DNA from: Streptomyces violens
GTDB lineage: Bacteria; Actinomycetota; Actinomycetes; Streptomycetales; Streptomycetaceae
Assembly: GCF_000717745.1 (NCBI RefSeq)
Contig: NZ_JOBH01000011.1
Span: forward strand, 1-64,000
Direction of reading: 5' to 3'
DNA: 64,000 nt
Part shown: positions 27,192-35,988 of the stretch, piece after piece
Layout: every line of letters begins with the position of its first letter
Numbering within the stretch: the stretch's first letter is position 1
Position numbers and translations under genes: made by a program
The notes under the pieces: generated by a model
Seen by the model: only the letters and a program-made list of their open reading frames with translations
Told to the model about the DNA's origin: nothing
Database searches by the model: none

Positions 27192-28529
27192 CTACTCCGT
27201 GCTCAGCCGGCGCGCGTCCCGTTCCGGGCGCAGGAAGAGCGTGACCACCACCCCGGCCGCCGTGACCAGCCCGGCCATCAGTACGTACGCCCCGAAGTAC
27301 CCGGAGGCGACGGTCGTGCCCGCGTCCACGATGCGCCCCATGACGAGCGGTGCCAGCACGCCCGCCAGGGCGAACACACACGTCAGCGCGCCCAGGGTGA
27401 CGCCGCGCCGGTCGGCGGGAGAGATCCGGGAGACGGCGGTCGCCGCGACCGTGAGGATGATGTCCGTGACGGCCATCGGCCCGAGCAGCAGGACGATCTT
27501 CAGCCACAGCACGTCCGTCGCGGCGAACCCCACCATGGCCACGCCCGCCAGGATCATCACCAGGCCGGTCTGCACGCCGGAGGACCAGGCGAGGCGCGGC
27601 GGCAGCCCGGCCTTCGCCCGCTTGACCGACCGCTGGACGAGCGCCCCGTGGGCCAGCATCGCTCCCCCCTTGGACAGCGCGGACAGCATGATCAACAGGC
27701 TCGCGCCGCGCAACGAGAGCCCGCCCACCTCCTGGAAGTAGTCCGCCGACCAGGTCAGCCCGGCCGACAGCGTCCAGTACGCGGCGAACGAACCCAGCGC
27801 CGCCGCCAGCCAGGTCCCCGACAGCAGCAGCTTCCGGTACGGGGTCCCGGGCGCAGCCCCTGCTGCCGCGGAAACGGGCCCCGGTGTGCGCCGCCTGCCC
27901 ACCGGAGGCGCCAGCGGTCCCTCCTTCCCGTACCGCAGCCACACCGCCGCCCAGAGGAGCCCGACGAGACCGACGACCCCGAAGGCCCACCGCCAGCCCC
28001 AGTGGTCGATGACCACGCCCAGGGTGGGCGCCGCGATGGCCACCCCGGCCGCCGCACCGGCCAGCAGCACCGCGGTCGGCAGCGTGCGGTCCTTCTGCTC
28101 GAACCAGCCGTACAGGTGGTGCAGCGCCACCGGGGACGCCGGTCCCTCCGCCGCGCCCAACAGGACGCGCGTGACCACCAGCACTCCGAAGCCGGCAGCG
28201 CCGATCAGCATCGGCAGCTGGGCCGCCGACCACAGGAGCGCCATGCCCAGCAGCAGTACGGACGTGCGCACGGTGCGGGTGAGGAACGACCCGGCCAGCG
28301 CCGCCAGGCTGAAGAGCGCGAAGAACGCCGAGGACGCCGTGCCGAACTGCTCCCGGGTGAGGCCGAGATCGTGCATCACCGGGTTCGCGGCCAGGCCCAT
28401 GACCGTCTTGTCGGCGAAGTTCACCAGCATGAAGGCCAGCAGCAGCCACGTGGTGCGCCAGGCCGGGCCCCGTGAGGCGGCGGCCGCGCCCGGTAGGACC
28501 GCCGGCGCGGATTCGGCGGCCGACGTCAC
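27192..28529 (-). CDS. MFS transporter
   Basis: A 445-aa, 12-helix major facilitator. The N-terminal half shows LLLAFMLVNFADKTVMGLAA and the R/G-rich loop after helix 2. The central cytoplasmic loop (LRYGKEGPLAPPVGRRRTPG) separates the halves. Its layout resembles the anion:cation symporter (ACS, sugar-acid or organic-anion) type, but this is only a loose match. The GTG start overlaps the stop of the upstream metallo-beta-lactamase gene (GTGA), so the two are co-translated. The transporter probably brings in the hydrolase substrate or removes its product; this is inferred from coupling. Confidence 0.88.
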   Translation of the reverse strand: MTSAAESAPAVLPGAAAASRGPAWRTTWLLLAFMLVNFADKTVMGLAANPVMHDLGLTREQFGTASSAFFALFSLAALAGSFLTRTVRTSVLLLGMALLWSAAQLPMLIGAAGFGVLVVTRVLLGAAEGPASPVALHHLYGWFEQKDRTLPTAVLLAGAAAGVAIAAPTLGVVIDHWGWRWAFGVVGLVGLLWAAVWLRYGKEGPLAPPVGRRRTPGPVSAAAGAAPGTPYRKLLLSGTWLAAALGSFAAYWTLSAGLTWSADYFQEVGGLSLRGASLLIMLSALSKGGAMLAHGALVQRSVKRAKAGLPPRLAWSSGVQTGLVMILAGVAMVGFAATDVLWLKIVLLLGPMAVTDIILTVAATAVSRISPADRRGVTLGALTCVFALAGVLAPLVMGRIVDAGTTVASGYFGAYVLMAGLVTAAGVVVTLFLRPERDARRLSTE

Positions 28530-29971
28530 CGAACGGCCTCCGGCGCCGTCCCGCTGTCCGCCGCTGAGCCGCACGCGCAGCCGTCCTCGTCCGCCACGAC
28601 GCCGACCGAGATGGCGCCGGCCGCCCGCCGACGGCCCCCCTCGCTGCGCGTCAGCTCCGTGGTGAGGTCGGACCCCTCGACGACGGCCGCCGACTCCGCA
28701 GCGGCCCACCGGAAGACGCCCTGGGCCATCGTGGAGGACTCGGCGGCCGCCCGCTTCGCGTACACCTCCGCGCGGACCCGGGCCACCTCGCGGTCCTGCG
28801 GCGCCGCCAGCGCCGCGGTCTCGGCCAGATGGGCGGCCAGCCGCAGCTCCCCGCGGCCCAGCAGGTCTGCCGCCCGGCGCGCCAGTACGACGGCGCCACC
28901 CGCCGCCTCCGCCAGTTCGGCGGCCAGCTCCGCTTCGGGCGCGGGCTTGAGGTGCGCCGGGTTCTGGTCGTACCAGCCGCCCCACAGCCGCCACAGGTTG
29001 CGGACCACGAACTCCGGCTCGTCGTACGCGGGATGGAGGTACGGCTTCGCCAGCAGCTCGGCCGGGACCTTGACGCCGTGCAGCACCTCGTCCAGACGCA
29101 GCCCGGCGTTCATCAGCTCGCGCGTCTGGGTGCAGAGCGACTCCAGCAGCTCGGCGCTGTCCCCGAGGGCCTGCGCGATCCGGGGCGCGCCGACGATCGG
29201 TACGCCGTGCCCCGGGAGCAGCACCTCGGCACCCAGCTCCGCCATCGCGCGCAGCGCACGCGCCCAGTCCTCCGGGTAGCGCTGCACCTTCTGGGGATTG
29301 CCGGCGTTCGGCGAGTTCCAGATGAACAGGTCACCCGTGCACAGCGTCTTCAGCTCCGGAATCCACACGTAGGTGGCGTCGTCCGTCTCGCCGCGCGCAT
29401 GGAAGAGCTCGAACGTCAGGTCCCCGTAGCGCAGCGTGAGCCGGTCCCGGTAGGTGGTGTCCGGGTAGCGGTAACGGGTCGGCCAGTTGAGCGCCGGCAC
29501 CCCGAACTGCCGCCGGTTGATCCAGGAGTTGTAGCCGGCCGTCTCCGTGTAGCGGTCGAAGCGCGCGGCCACCGCCTCATGGGCGACCACCTCGGGAGCG
29601 GCCACGCCCCGCGCCCGCGCGTCCTCGTCGAACGGGCCGACCCCGAAGACGTGGTCCACGTGCCCGTGCGTGTAGACGATGCTGCGCACTTCTTTGCGCG
29701 GCGCGCTGTCCGTCGCCGCGCCGAACGCCGTCACCGCCGTGTGCAGCTGCCCGGCCGTGCGGATGTCCCCGGAATCCACCAGCACCAGCCCGTCCGACCC
29801 GGTGTCGAAGACCGCCACGTTGGCGAACGCGGGCAGGAACCCGGTCCGCTCGCCGATGCGCGCCAGAGTGTCCCCCGTGTACGCCCCGGAGAGGTGGGCG
29901 AGCAGGGTGTCCTGCCCCTGCCAGACACGGTCCACATAGGCGAGATAGTCGTCGAGGCTGTGCTGCGTCAT
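28526..29971 (-). CDS. Metallo-beta-lactamase hydrolase with alkylsulfatase dimerisation domain
   Basis: A 481-aa hydrolase without a signal peptide, so cytoplasmic. The metal site has THGHVDH (residues 101-107), the GETDD block and CTGDLFIW, with a later LLPGHGVPI His. The middle carries the alkylsulfatase dimerisation motif (DEPEFVVRNLWRLWGGWYDQNPAHL) followed by an Ala/Glu-rich helical domain. The C-terminal SCP2-like domain of full SdsA1/BDS1 sulfatases is absent, and the last 60 residues are low-complexity. Substrate is unknown; alkyl sulfates are one possibility. The ATG has GTAAGGAG about 9 nt upstream. It is divergent from a PucR regulator, and its stop overlaps the MFS start. Confidence 0.86.
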   Translation of the reverse strand: MTQHSLDDYLAYVDRVWQGQDTLLAHLSGAYTGDTLARIGERTGFLPAFANVAVFDTGSDGLVLVDSGDIRTAGQLHTAVTAFGAATDSAPRKEVRSIVYTHGHVDHVFGVGPFDEDARARGVAAPEVVAHEAVAARFDRYTETAGYNSWINRRQFGVPALNWPTRYRYPDTTYRDRLTLRYGDLTFELFHARGETDDATYVWIPELKTLCTGDLFIWNSPNAGNPQKVQRYPEDWARALRAMAELGAEVLLPGHGVPIVGAPRIAQALGDSAELLESLCTQTRELMNAGLRLDEVLHGVKVPAELLAKPYLHPAYDEPEFVVRNLWRLWGGWYDQNPAHLKPAPEAELAAELAEAAGGAVVLARRAADLLGRGELRLAAHLAETAALAAPQDREVARVRAEVYAKRAAAESSTMAQGVFRWAAAESAAVVEGSDLTTELTRSEGGRRRAAGAISVGVVADEDGCACGSAADSGTAPEAVR

Positions 29972-30101
29972 AGAAAACGGCTCCTTACGAGGGTCGGATG
30001 CCGGCCGGTACGCCGCGGCCATTCGCGGCCGGGTCACCGAGTCTCGGCCGCGTACAGGCCGGACGACATCCGGCGCCGTCACATCGCCCCAACGCCAGTA
30101 C

Positions 30102-30115
30102 TGTGACGCGTCACA
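30102..30115. promoter_or_regulatory. Perfect 14-bp palindrome, candidate operator
   Basis: TGTGACGCGTCACA in the 200-bp divergent region between the hydrolase/MFS pair and the PucR gene. It is a perfect dyad with TGTGA/TCACA arms. The arms resemble a Crp/FNR site, but the spacer is 4 rather than 6, so binding by the local PucR protein or a GntR/TetR-type factor is at least as likely. Confidence 0.55.
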
Positions 30116-30126
30116 ACCCCGCCGCC

Positions 30127-30159
30127 CCTCCGGGTGCGGCGCGGTGCCGCACCCGGAGG
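30127..30159 (+). promoter_or_regulatory. 14-bp leader hairpin next to the pucR ribosome binding site
   Basis: CCTCCGGGTGCGGC (30127-30140) pairs perfectly with GCCGCACCCGGAGG (30146-30159) around a 5-nt loop. The 3' arm ends in GGAGG and is followed at once by a second AGGAGG (30160-30165) used by the PucR start. In RNA it would sit directly on the ribosome landing site, or end transcription entering from upstream. Confidence 0.55.
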
Positions 30160-30171
30160 AAGGAGGCGCGC

Positions 30172-31422
30172 GTGCCGCTGTCCGACGCCGCCCGTGACCT
30201 GGCCCTGCGCTGCGAGACGCGGGTCAACGAACTGGCCCGCGAGATGTCCGGCGACGTGTTCGACCACATCCCCGGGTACGCCGAACTGCCCGACGACATG
30301 AAGGACGTCGAGATCGCCGCCACCGTGCGGCACGGACTGCGCCTCTTCATGCGGCGGGCACGCGGCGGGGACGGCCGCCACGGCGACCACGCGCTCTTCA
30401 GACAGCGCGCAGCGCAGCGCGCGGAGGAGGGCCTGCCGCTGCACCTGTTGCTGCGCACCCACACGCTGGGCACCTACGCCCTCTGGAGGACGCTGCGCGA
30501 CGAGGCCCGCCCCGGTGAGGAGGCCGCCCTCGCCGAACTGGCCGACTTCCTCCTCCGCAACCAGGACAGCGTCATCGGGGCGGTCGCCGAGACCTACCTC
30601 GACGAACGCGCCGCGCTGGACGCCGAACGGCGCGAGGAACGGCGCACACTCGCGCGTGCCCTGATCGACGGCGCGCCCGCCGCCGACCGGGACGCGCTGG
30701 CGGAACTGGGCCTGGACGGCCCCGTCACGGTCCTCGCGCTGCGCCTCCCGCCGGCCGACGGCCCCGCCCCCGCACCGATCGCGGTCCGCCGCGGTCTGCG
30801 GCGCCTGCAAACCGCCCTGGAACGCGAATTCGGCACCGACGTACTCCTCAGCCTGGACGCCGCGGGCGGCCATGCGCTCGTACCGGGCGCACCGGAACCC
30901 GCCGACGGCCTCGCCCGGCGCCTGGCCCGCGCGTACGGCGGCCCGGTGCGCTGTGCCGCTGCGCGGTCCGAGAGCCCCGGAGGCGTCCCGTACGCCGCCC
31001 GTACCGCCTCCGAGGTGATCCGCATCGCGCACGCCTCCGGACGGCCCCCGGAGCTCCACCGGCTCGCCGACGTCCTGCTCGAGTACCACCTCTCGCGCCG
31101 CGACGAGAGCAGCCCGATGATCGCCGCCCTCCTCGACCCGCTCGACGGCCGCCCCGAACTGACCGACACCCTGCGCGCCCACCTGGAGACGCGCCAGGAC
31201 CGCCGCGCGACCGCGCGGGCACTCGGGCTGCACCCGAACACCGTCGACAACCGCCTCGCCCGGATCGCCGAACTCACCGGCATCGACCTGGCCTCCCCAC
31301 GGGGCACCACCCTGGCCCTGTGCGCGCTGCTCCTCAGAGACAGCACGCCGGAACCGCCTTCAGAGACGGCGCGCCCCGGCCGCTCGCCCTCGGGGCCGGG
31401 TCATCCGATGTCGCGCCCGTAG
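30172..31422 (+). CDS. PucR-family transcriptional regulator
   Basis: A 416-aa regulator. The N-terminal helical part (1-150, ELAREMSGDVFDHIPGYAEL...VEIAATVRHGLRLFMRRA) resembles the RsbRD/PucR sensor domain. A GGDEF-like CdaR middle domain follows. The C-terminal PucR HTH is DRRATARALGLHPNTVDNRLARIAELTGIDL. Such proteins often activate a neighbouring catabolic operon. The GTG is chosen because AGGAGG (30160-30165) lies 6 nt upstream. The C-terminus overlaps the convergent neighbour by 22 bp. The divergent hydrolase/MFS pair is the obvious target. Confidence 0.87.
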   Translation: MPLSDAARDLALRCETRVNELAREMSGDVFDHIPGYAELPDDMKDVEIAATVRHGLRLFMRRARGGDGRHGDHALFRQRAAQRAEEGLPLHLLLRTHTLGTYALWRTLRDEARPGEEAALAELADFLLRNQDSVIGAVAETYLDERAALDAERREERRTLARALIDGAPAADRDALAELGLDGPVTVLALRLPPADGPAPAPIAVRRGLRRLQTALEREFGTDVLLSLDAAGGHALVPGAPEPADGLARRLARAYGGPVRCAAARSESPGGVPYAARTASEVIRIAHASGRPPELHRLADVLLEYHLSRRDESSPMIAALLDPLDGRPELTDTLRAHLETRQDRRATARALGLHPNTVDNRLARIAELTGIDLASPRGTTLALCALLLRDSTPEPPSETARPGRSPSGPGHPMSRP

Positions 31423-32324
31423 GCGCGCAGCGTCAGCAGCGCCTTGAGGGTCACCATCGGGCGGCACTCCAAGGTGGTGCCCGGCGCCCACGCCCGCCAG
31501 TTGATGGGCCAGCCGCCGTCCTCCTCCTGAAGGGCAGCGAGGTGGTCAAGAGCCCGGTCCATCTCCGCGTCCGTGAACCAGCCGCGCGCCGGGGACGCCG
31601 GCGTGGGCGCGTAGTCGTACGCGAAGTGGTGCTCACCGGGCGCGTACCCCTCCGCCACCGGGATCTCGTGCGCCCGCTCCGGCTCCACGACGACCAGCCC
31701 CTGCTCGCGTACGAGCCGGCCCAGACGCGCGGCGGCGGCAGCGGCGCGTGCCCGGTCCGGCACGCCCTCCAGGAACCCCAGCGCGGCCTCCGCGCCGTAC
31801 GGGTGCGTCTTCTCCATGGACTCCACCGCCTGCCAGCAGTAGTCCGTCGCCCGGAACAGCCAGGCGTGCCACACCTCGTTCCGGTGCAGCAGCCCGACCA
31901 CCGGACCGGTCGCCAGCAGATCGCTCGGCGGATCGTCCACCACCGGGATCCAGGGCGCCGCGGGATAGCCGCGCAACGAAGGGTGCAGGGCGGGCAGGGC
32001 ACCTTCGGGGGTGGAGATGTCCGTCAGATAGCGGCACACCTGTTCCACCCGGCGGCCCTCGCAGCGCCCGATGGCGTCCAGTACCCCGAGTGCGTGCGCG
32101 GTGTGCAGCGGCTGGCTCACGGGGCCGCGCAGGTCCGGCTCCAGGGCGTGCCCGTACCCGTTGTCGTCGTTGCGGTACGCGTCGAGCGCGGTCTCGACGG
32201 CGTCCGCGCTGCCGCCCAGGAAGTGATGTTCGAAGCGGCGCTGTTCCAGGACCCGCGCGGTGAGCCAGATGAAGCGCTCGGCGCGCGCCAGAGGGGTCGT
32301 CGGTGGGTTTGCGGTTCCGTCCAT
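31401..32324 (-). CDS. Toroid-fold (prenyltransferase/squalene-cyclase-like) hypothetical protein
   Basis: A 307-aa cytosolic protein common in streptomycetes. Repeated helical blocks with GYGHALEPDLRGP, HTAHALGVLD and LQEEDGGWPINWRAWAPG resemble the (alpha/alpha)6 toroid of terpenoid cyclases and protein prenyltransferases. The DDTAD/DxDD catalytic motifs of true cyclases are not present, so enzymatic activity is doubtful. No operon partner is evident: it is convergent with the PucR gene (22-bp overlap) and divergent from the DUF3046 gene. Confidence 0.75.
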   Translation of the reverse strand: MDGTANPPTTPLARAERFIWLTARVLEQRRFEHHFLGGSADAVETALDAYRNDDNGYGHALEPDLRGPVSQPLHTAHALGVLDAIGRCEGRRVEQVCRYLTDISTPEGALPALHPSLRGYPAAPWIPVVDDPPSDLLATGPVVGLLHRNEVWHAWLFRATDYCWQAVESMEKTHPYGAEAALGFLEGVPDRARAAAAAARLGRLVREQGLVVVEPERAHEIPVAEGYAPGEHHFAYDYAPTPASPARGWFTDAEMDRALDHLAALQEEDGGWPINWRAWAPGTTLECRPMVTLKALLTLRAYGRDIG

Positions 32325-32403
32325 GGCCCGACGGTAGGGCGGAACCCGCGGCCGGTCAGCGGCTCGCGCACGGCTGCACTCTCAGGGGCGGGATACTGGG
32401 GCC

Positions 32404-32598
32404 ATGCGGTTGACGGACTTCTGGCAGCGGATGGCGGATCATTTCGGCGCGGCGTACGCCGACTCCTTCGCGCGCGACTACGTGATGTCCGAGCTGGGCG
32501 GCCGGACCGTCCACGAGGCGCTCGACGCGGGCTGGAGTGCCAAGGAGGTCTGGCGCGTGGTCTGCGCCGTCATGGACGTGCCGTACGAGAAGCGCTGA
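32404..32598 (+). CDS. DUF3046 protein
   Basis: A 64-aa acidic/aromatic protein of the DUF3046 family, found near recA in many actinobacteria. The conserved frame is LTDFWQRMADHFGAAYADSFARDYVM, then ALDAGWSAKEVWRVVC. Function is unknown. GATACT (32392-32397) lies 6 nt before the ATG and no Shine-Dalgarno sequence is present, suggesting a leaderless transcript. Confidence 0.88.
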   Translation: MRLTDFWQRMADHFGAAYADSFARDYVMSELGGRTVHEALDAGWSAKEVWRVVCAVMDVPYEKR

Positions 32599-32690
32599 CC
32601 GCACCGCACCACCCGGATCCGCGTCCGCGACGATCCGACGTGAGGTGGGTCAGGGCCCGCGTTGTCCGACCCGTACGCGAGACTTGAGCC

Positions 32691-34001
32691 GTGTCCGCGA
32701 CTCCGAAGCCCACCGGCCCCGACGACCAACGACCGAACGCTCCGCGCCCCGCTGCGCAGATGCCGCGCTGGCTGCCGCGCGCCATGGTGCTGGCACTCGC
32801 CCTGCTGGCCTGTTTCCAGCTGGCGAGCTGGGCGTTCCACCAGCTCATCTCGCTGCTGCTGAACATCCTCATCGCGTTCTTCCTGGCGCTGGCCGTCGAG
32901 CCGGCGGTCGACTGGATGGCGGCGCGCGGCATGCGGCGCGGCGCCGCCACCGGGCTGGTCTTCCTCGCCATCCTGGTCGTCGGAGTGGGCTTCGTGACGC
33001 TGCTCGGCTCCATGCTGGCGGGACAGATCGCCACCATGGTCGGCGAGTTCCCGCAGTACCTCGACTCCGTGATCAGCTGGACGAACGAGACCTTCCACAC
33101 CCACCTCTCGCGTGTGGAGGTGCAGAACAACCTGCTGAAGTCCGACTGGCTGCAGCGGTACGTCCAGGACAGCGCCAACAACGTCCTCGCCGTCTCCGCG
33201 ACCGTCCTGGGCTCGCTGTTCAACCTCCTCACCGTGGCGCTGTTCTCGTTCTACTTCGCGGCCGACGGACCCCGGCTGCGCCGCGCGCTGTGCTCCGTAC
33301 TGCCGCCCACCCGGCAGGCCGAGGTGCTGCGCGCCTGGGAGCTCGCGGTCGCCAAGACCGGCGGTTATCTGTACTCCCGCGGCCTGATGGCGCTGATCTC
33401 CGGCATCGCGCACTACGTCCTGCTGGAGATCCTCGGCGTGCCGTACGCGCCCGCGCTGGCCATGTGGGTCGGCCTGGTCTCGCAGTTCATCCCGACGATC
33501 GGCACGTACCTCGCGGGTGCGCTGCCGATGCTGATCGCCTTCACGGTGAACCCCTGGTACGCGGTCTGGGTGCTCGGTTTCGTGGTCGTCTACCAGCAGC
33601 TGGAGAACTACCTCCTGCAGCCGCGGATCACCGCGCGGACCGTGGACATCCACCCGGCGGTCGCCTTCGGGTCGGTCATCGCGGGCACGGCGCTGCTGGG
33701 CGCGGTCGGCGCGCTGATCTCCATTCCCGCGACGGCGACGCTGCAGGGCTTCCTCGGCGCGTACGTCAAGCGGTACGAGGTCACGGACGACCCGCGGGTG
33801 CTGGGCCGCGGCCGCCGTAGACGGGGCGCCTCCCTCCTGGCAAAGGTGCGGCACATCCTCCACGCGGAGCAGACGAAGGCGCCGCTGGACGAACGCCGGC
33901 GGTCCGAGGAAGACGACCGGCCGGGAGAGCAGGGCCGGGGAGCGGACGGGGAGCCCGGCACCGACCGGCGCCGGAAGGACGACGGGCCCGCCGACGACTG
34001 A
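32691..34001 (+). CDS. AI-2E family transporter (YdiK/PerM-like permease)
   Basis: A 436-aa membrane protein of the AI-2E/PerM family. It has two or three N-terminal helices (LPRAMVLALALLACFQLASWAF, LLNILIAFFLALAVEPAV), a central amphipathic region (about 115-165), and conserved WVGLVSQFIPTIGTYLAGALPMLIAF and YQQLENYLLQPRITARTVDIHP. The last 75 residues are a charged cytoplasmic tail. Members export diverse solutes or act as Na+/H+ antiporters; the substrate here is unknown. The GTG start has no Shine-Dalgarno sequence. It lies directly before recA but recA has its own promoter. Confidence 0.88.
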   Translation: MSATPKPTGPDDQRPNAPRPAAQMPRWLPRAMVLALALLACFQLASWAFHQLISLLLNILIAFFLALAVEPAVDWMAARGMRRGAATGLVFLAILVVGVGFVTLLGSMLAGQIATMVGEFPQYLDSVISWTNETFHTHLSRVEVQNNLLKSDWLQRYVQDSANNVLAVSATVLGSLFNLLTVALFSFYFAADGPRLRRALCSVLPPTRQAEVLRAWELAVAKTGGYLYSRGLMALISGIAHYVLLEILGVPYAPALAMWVGLVSQFIPTIGTYLAGALPMLIAFTVNPWYAVWVLGFVVVYQQLENYLLQPRITARTVDIHPAVAFGSVIAGTALLGAVGALISIPATATLQGFLGAYVKRYEVTDDPRVLGRGRRRRGASLLAKVRHILHAEQTKAPLDERRRSEEDDRPGEQGRGADGEPGTDRRRKDDGPADD

Positions 34002-34046
34002 GCGGTTCCGGGGCCCGGCCCGGGGCTCGGGCGCGGCGTGGTGCGC

Positions 34047-34076
34047 TTGACACCAAAATCGAACATCCATTCTTAT
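34047..34076 (+). promoter_or_regulatory. recA promoter with LexA (SOS) box
   Basis: TTGACA (34047-34052) is a perfect -35, with a weak -10, TCTTAT (34071-34076), at 18 bp. Between and over the -10 lies TCGAACATCCATTCTT (34059-34074), which matches the left half of the actinobacterial SOS box (TCGAAC-N4-GTTCGA) and degenerates on the right. LexA binding there would block the promoter. The RNA leader is about 130 nt. Confidence 0.75.
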
Positions 34077-34213
34077 GAGGGCTACGGCCCCTATTTTCTG
34101 GGGGTTCCCTGGAAGTTATCCACAGGTCGAGGCCGGGTCCGGGCGCATTGTCAGTGGCAGGCGTTAGCGTCATGGACGTGAAGCGATCGACTCAAGCGAA
34201 CCGGGTGGAACCC

Positions 34214-35335
34214 ATGGCAGGCACTGACCGCGAGAAGGCGCTGGACGCCGCACTCGCACAGATTGAACGGCAATTCGGCAAGGGCGCAGTAATGCGCATG
34301 GGGGACCGGCCGAACGAGCCCATCGAGGTCATCCCGACGGGGTCGACCGCGCTCGACGTGGCCCTCGGCGTCGGCGGCATCCCGCGCGGCCGCGTGGTCG
34401 AGGTCTACGGCCCGGAGTCCTCCGGTAAGACGACCCTGACCCTGCACGCCGTGGCGAACGCGCAGAAGGCCGGCGGCCAGGTGGCCTTCGTGGACGCCGA
34501 GCACGCCCTCGACCCCGAGTACGCCAAGAAGCTCGGCGTAGACACCGACGCCCTGATCCTCTCCCAGCCCGACAACGGCGAGCAGGCCCTGGAGATCGTC
34601 GACATGCTGGTGCGCTCCGGCGCGCTGGACCTCATCGTGATCGACTCCGTCGCCGCTCTGGTGCCGCGGGCCGAGATCGAGGGTGAGATGGGCGACTCGC
34701 ACGTCGGCCTCCAGGCCCGCCTGATGAGCCAGGCGCTCCGGAAGATCACCAGCGCGCTCAACCAGTCGAAGACCACCGCGATCTTCATCAACCAGCTCCG
34801 CGAGAAGATCGGCGTGATGTTCGGCTCGCCGGAGACCACGACCGGTGGCCGCGCCCTGAAGTTCTACGCCTCGGTGCGCATCGACATCCGCCGTATCGAG
34901 ACCCTCAAGGACGGCACGGACGCGGTCGGCAACCGCACCCGCTGCAAGGTCGTGAAGAACAAGGTCGCCCCGCCCTTCAAGCAGGCGGAGTTCGACATCC
35001 TCTACGGCCAGGGCATCAGCCGCGAGGGCGGCCTGATCGACATGGGCGTGGAGCACGGCTTCATCCGCAAGTCCGGCGCCTGGTACACGTACGAGGGCGA
35101 CCAGCTCGGCCAGGGCAAGGAGAACGCCCGCAACTTCCTCAAGGACAACCCCGACCTGGCCAACGAGGTCGAGAAGAAGATCAAGGAGAAGCTGGGCATC
35201 GGTGTGAAGCCCGAGGACCTGCCGGCGGAGCCAGGCGGGGACGCGGCCGGCACGCCGGCGGAGCCCGCCAAGGCCGTCCCGGCCCCCGCGGCCAAGGGCG
35301 CCAAGGCAGCCAAGACCGCAGCGGCCAAGAGCTAG
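34214..35335 (+). CDS. recA: Recombinase RecA
   Basis: A 373-aa RecA: homologous recombination, strand exchange and LexA cleavage. Walker A is GPESSGKT (66-73), followed by [18 protein letters not shown] and the Walker [16 protein letters not shown]. The L2 loop segment [12 protein letters not shown] and [15 protein letters not shown] are complete. The C-terminal tail is Ala/Pro/Lys-rich. ATG 34214 is chosen because the family begins [14 protein letters not shown]; a GTG in frame 22 codons earlier lacks family similarity. recX follows 9 bp after the stop. Confidence 0.98.
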   Translation: MAGTDREKALDAALAQIERQFGKGAVMRMGDRPNEPIEVIPTGSTALDVALGVGGIPRGRVVEVYGPESSGKTTLTLHAVANAQKAGGQVAFVDAEHALDPEYAKKLGVDTDALILSQPDNGEQALEIVDMLVRSGALDLIVIDSVAALVPRAEIEGEMGDSHVGLQARLMSQALRKITSALNQSKTTAIFINQLREKIGVMFGSPETTTGGRALKFYASVRIDIRRIETLKDGTDAVGNRTRCKVVKNKVAPPFKQAEFDILYGQGISREGGLIDMGVEHGFIRKSGAWYTYEGDQLGQGKENARNFLKDNPDLANEVEKKIKEKLGIGVKPEDLPAEPGGDAAGTPAEPAKAVPAPAAKGAKAAKTAAAKS

Positions 35336-35344
35336 TACTCCGCC

Positions 35345-35977
35345 GTGACCCGCCGAACGCACTGGCCCGACAGCGGCGAGCACGACGCCGCGCCCGTCGC
35401 CGATGGCGGCAGCCCGGACAGCGGTGGCCCGGCCTCGTCGAGGGCCGGGGACGGGCCTCCGCGCACACCCGAGGAGCAGGCGCGGGCGATATGCCTGCGT
35501 CTGCTCACCGGAAACCCACGCACGAAGAAGCAGCTCGCGGATGCCCTGCAGAAGCGGGGCATCCCCGATGAGGCGGCAGAAGAGGTGCTCTCCCGCTTCG
35601 AGGAGGTCGGGCTGATCAACGACGCGGCGTTCGCCGGGGCGTGGGTGGAGTCCCGGCACCACAGCCGCGGCCTCGCCCGTCGCGCGCTCGCCCGGGAGCT
35701 GCGCACGAAGGGCGTGGAGTCGTCGCTGATCGACGAGGCCGTCGGGCAGCTCGCCCCGGAACAGGAGGAGCAGACCGCCCGCGAACTGGTCGACCGAAAG
35801 CTCCGGTCCACGCGGGGGCTGGACCGCGACAAGCGCCTGCGCCGCCTCGCGGGCATGCTCGCCCGCAAGGGCTACCCGGAGGGCCTCGCCCTCCGTGTCG
35901 TCCGCACGGCCCTCGAGGCGGAAGCGGCAGAGGACGAGGACGCGGACGCGGGGGCTGCGGATTTCCTCGATGAGTAG
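35345..35977 (+). CDS. recX: RecX regulator of RecA
   Basis: A 210-aa RecX, which caps RecA filaments. After about 35 low-complexity residues come the three tandem three-helix repeats: ARAICLRLLTGNPRTKKQLADALQKRGIP, GLINDAAFAGAWVESRHHSRGLARRALARELRTKGV, and the third, LRRLAGMLARKGYPEGLALRVVR. The GTG is 9 nt after the recA stop, so expression comes from readthrough of recA. Confidence 0.95.
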   Translation: MTRRTHWPDSGEHDAAPVADGGSPDSGGPASSRAGDGPPRTPEEQARAICLRLLTGNPRTKKQLADALQKRGIPDEAAEEVLSRFEEVGLINDAAFAGAWVESRHHSRGLARRALARELRTKGVESSLIDEAVGQLAPEQEEQTARELVDRKLRSTRGLDRDKRLRRLAGMLARKGYPEGLALRVVRTALEAEAAEDEDADAGAADFLDE

Positions 35978-35988
35978 GTGTCGGGGGG

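Noticed and set aside
34148..34213. Upstream GTG as the recA start
   Set aside because: The 22 extra codons have no family similarity; known RecA proteins begin [10 protein letters not shown].
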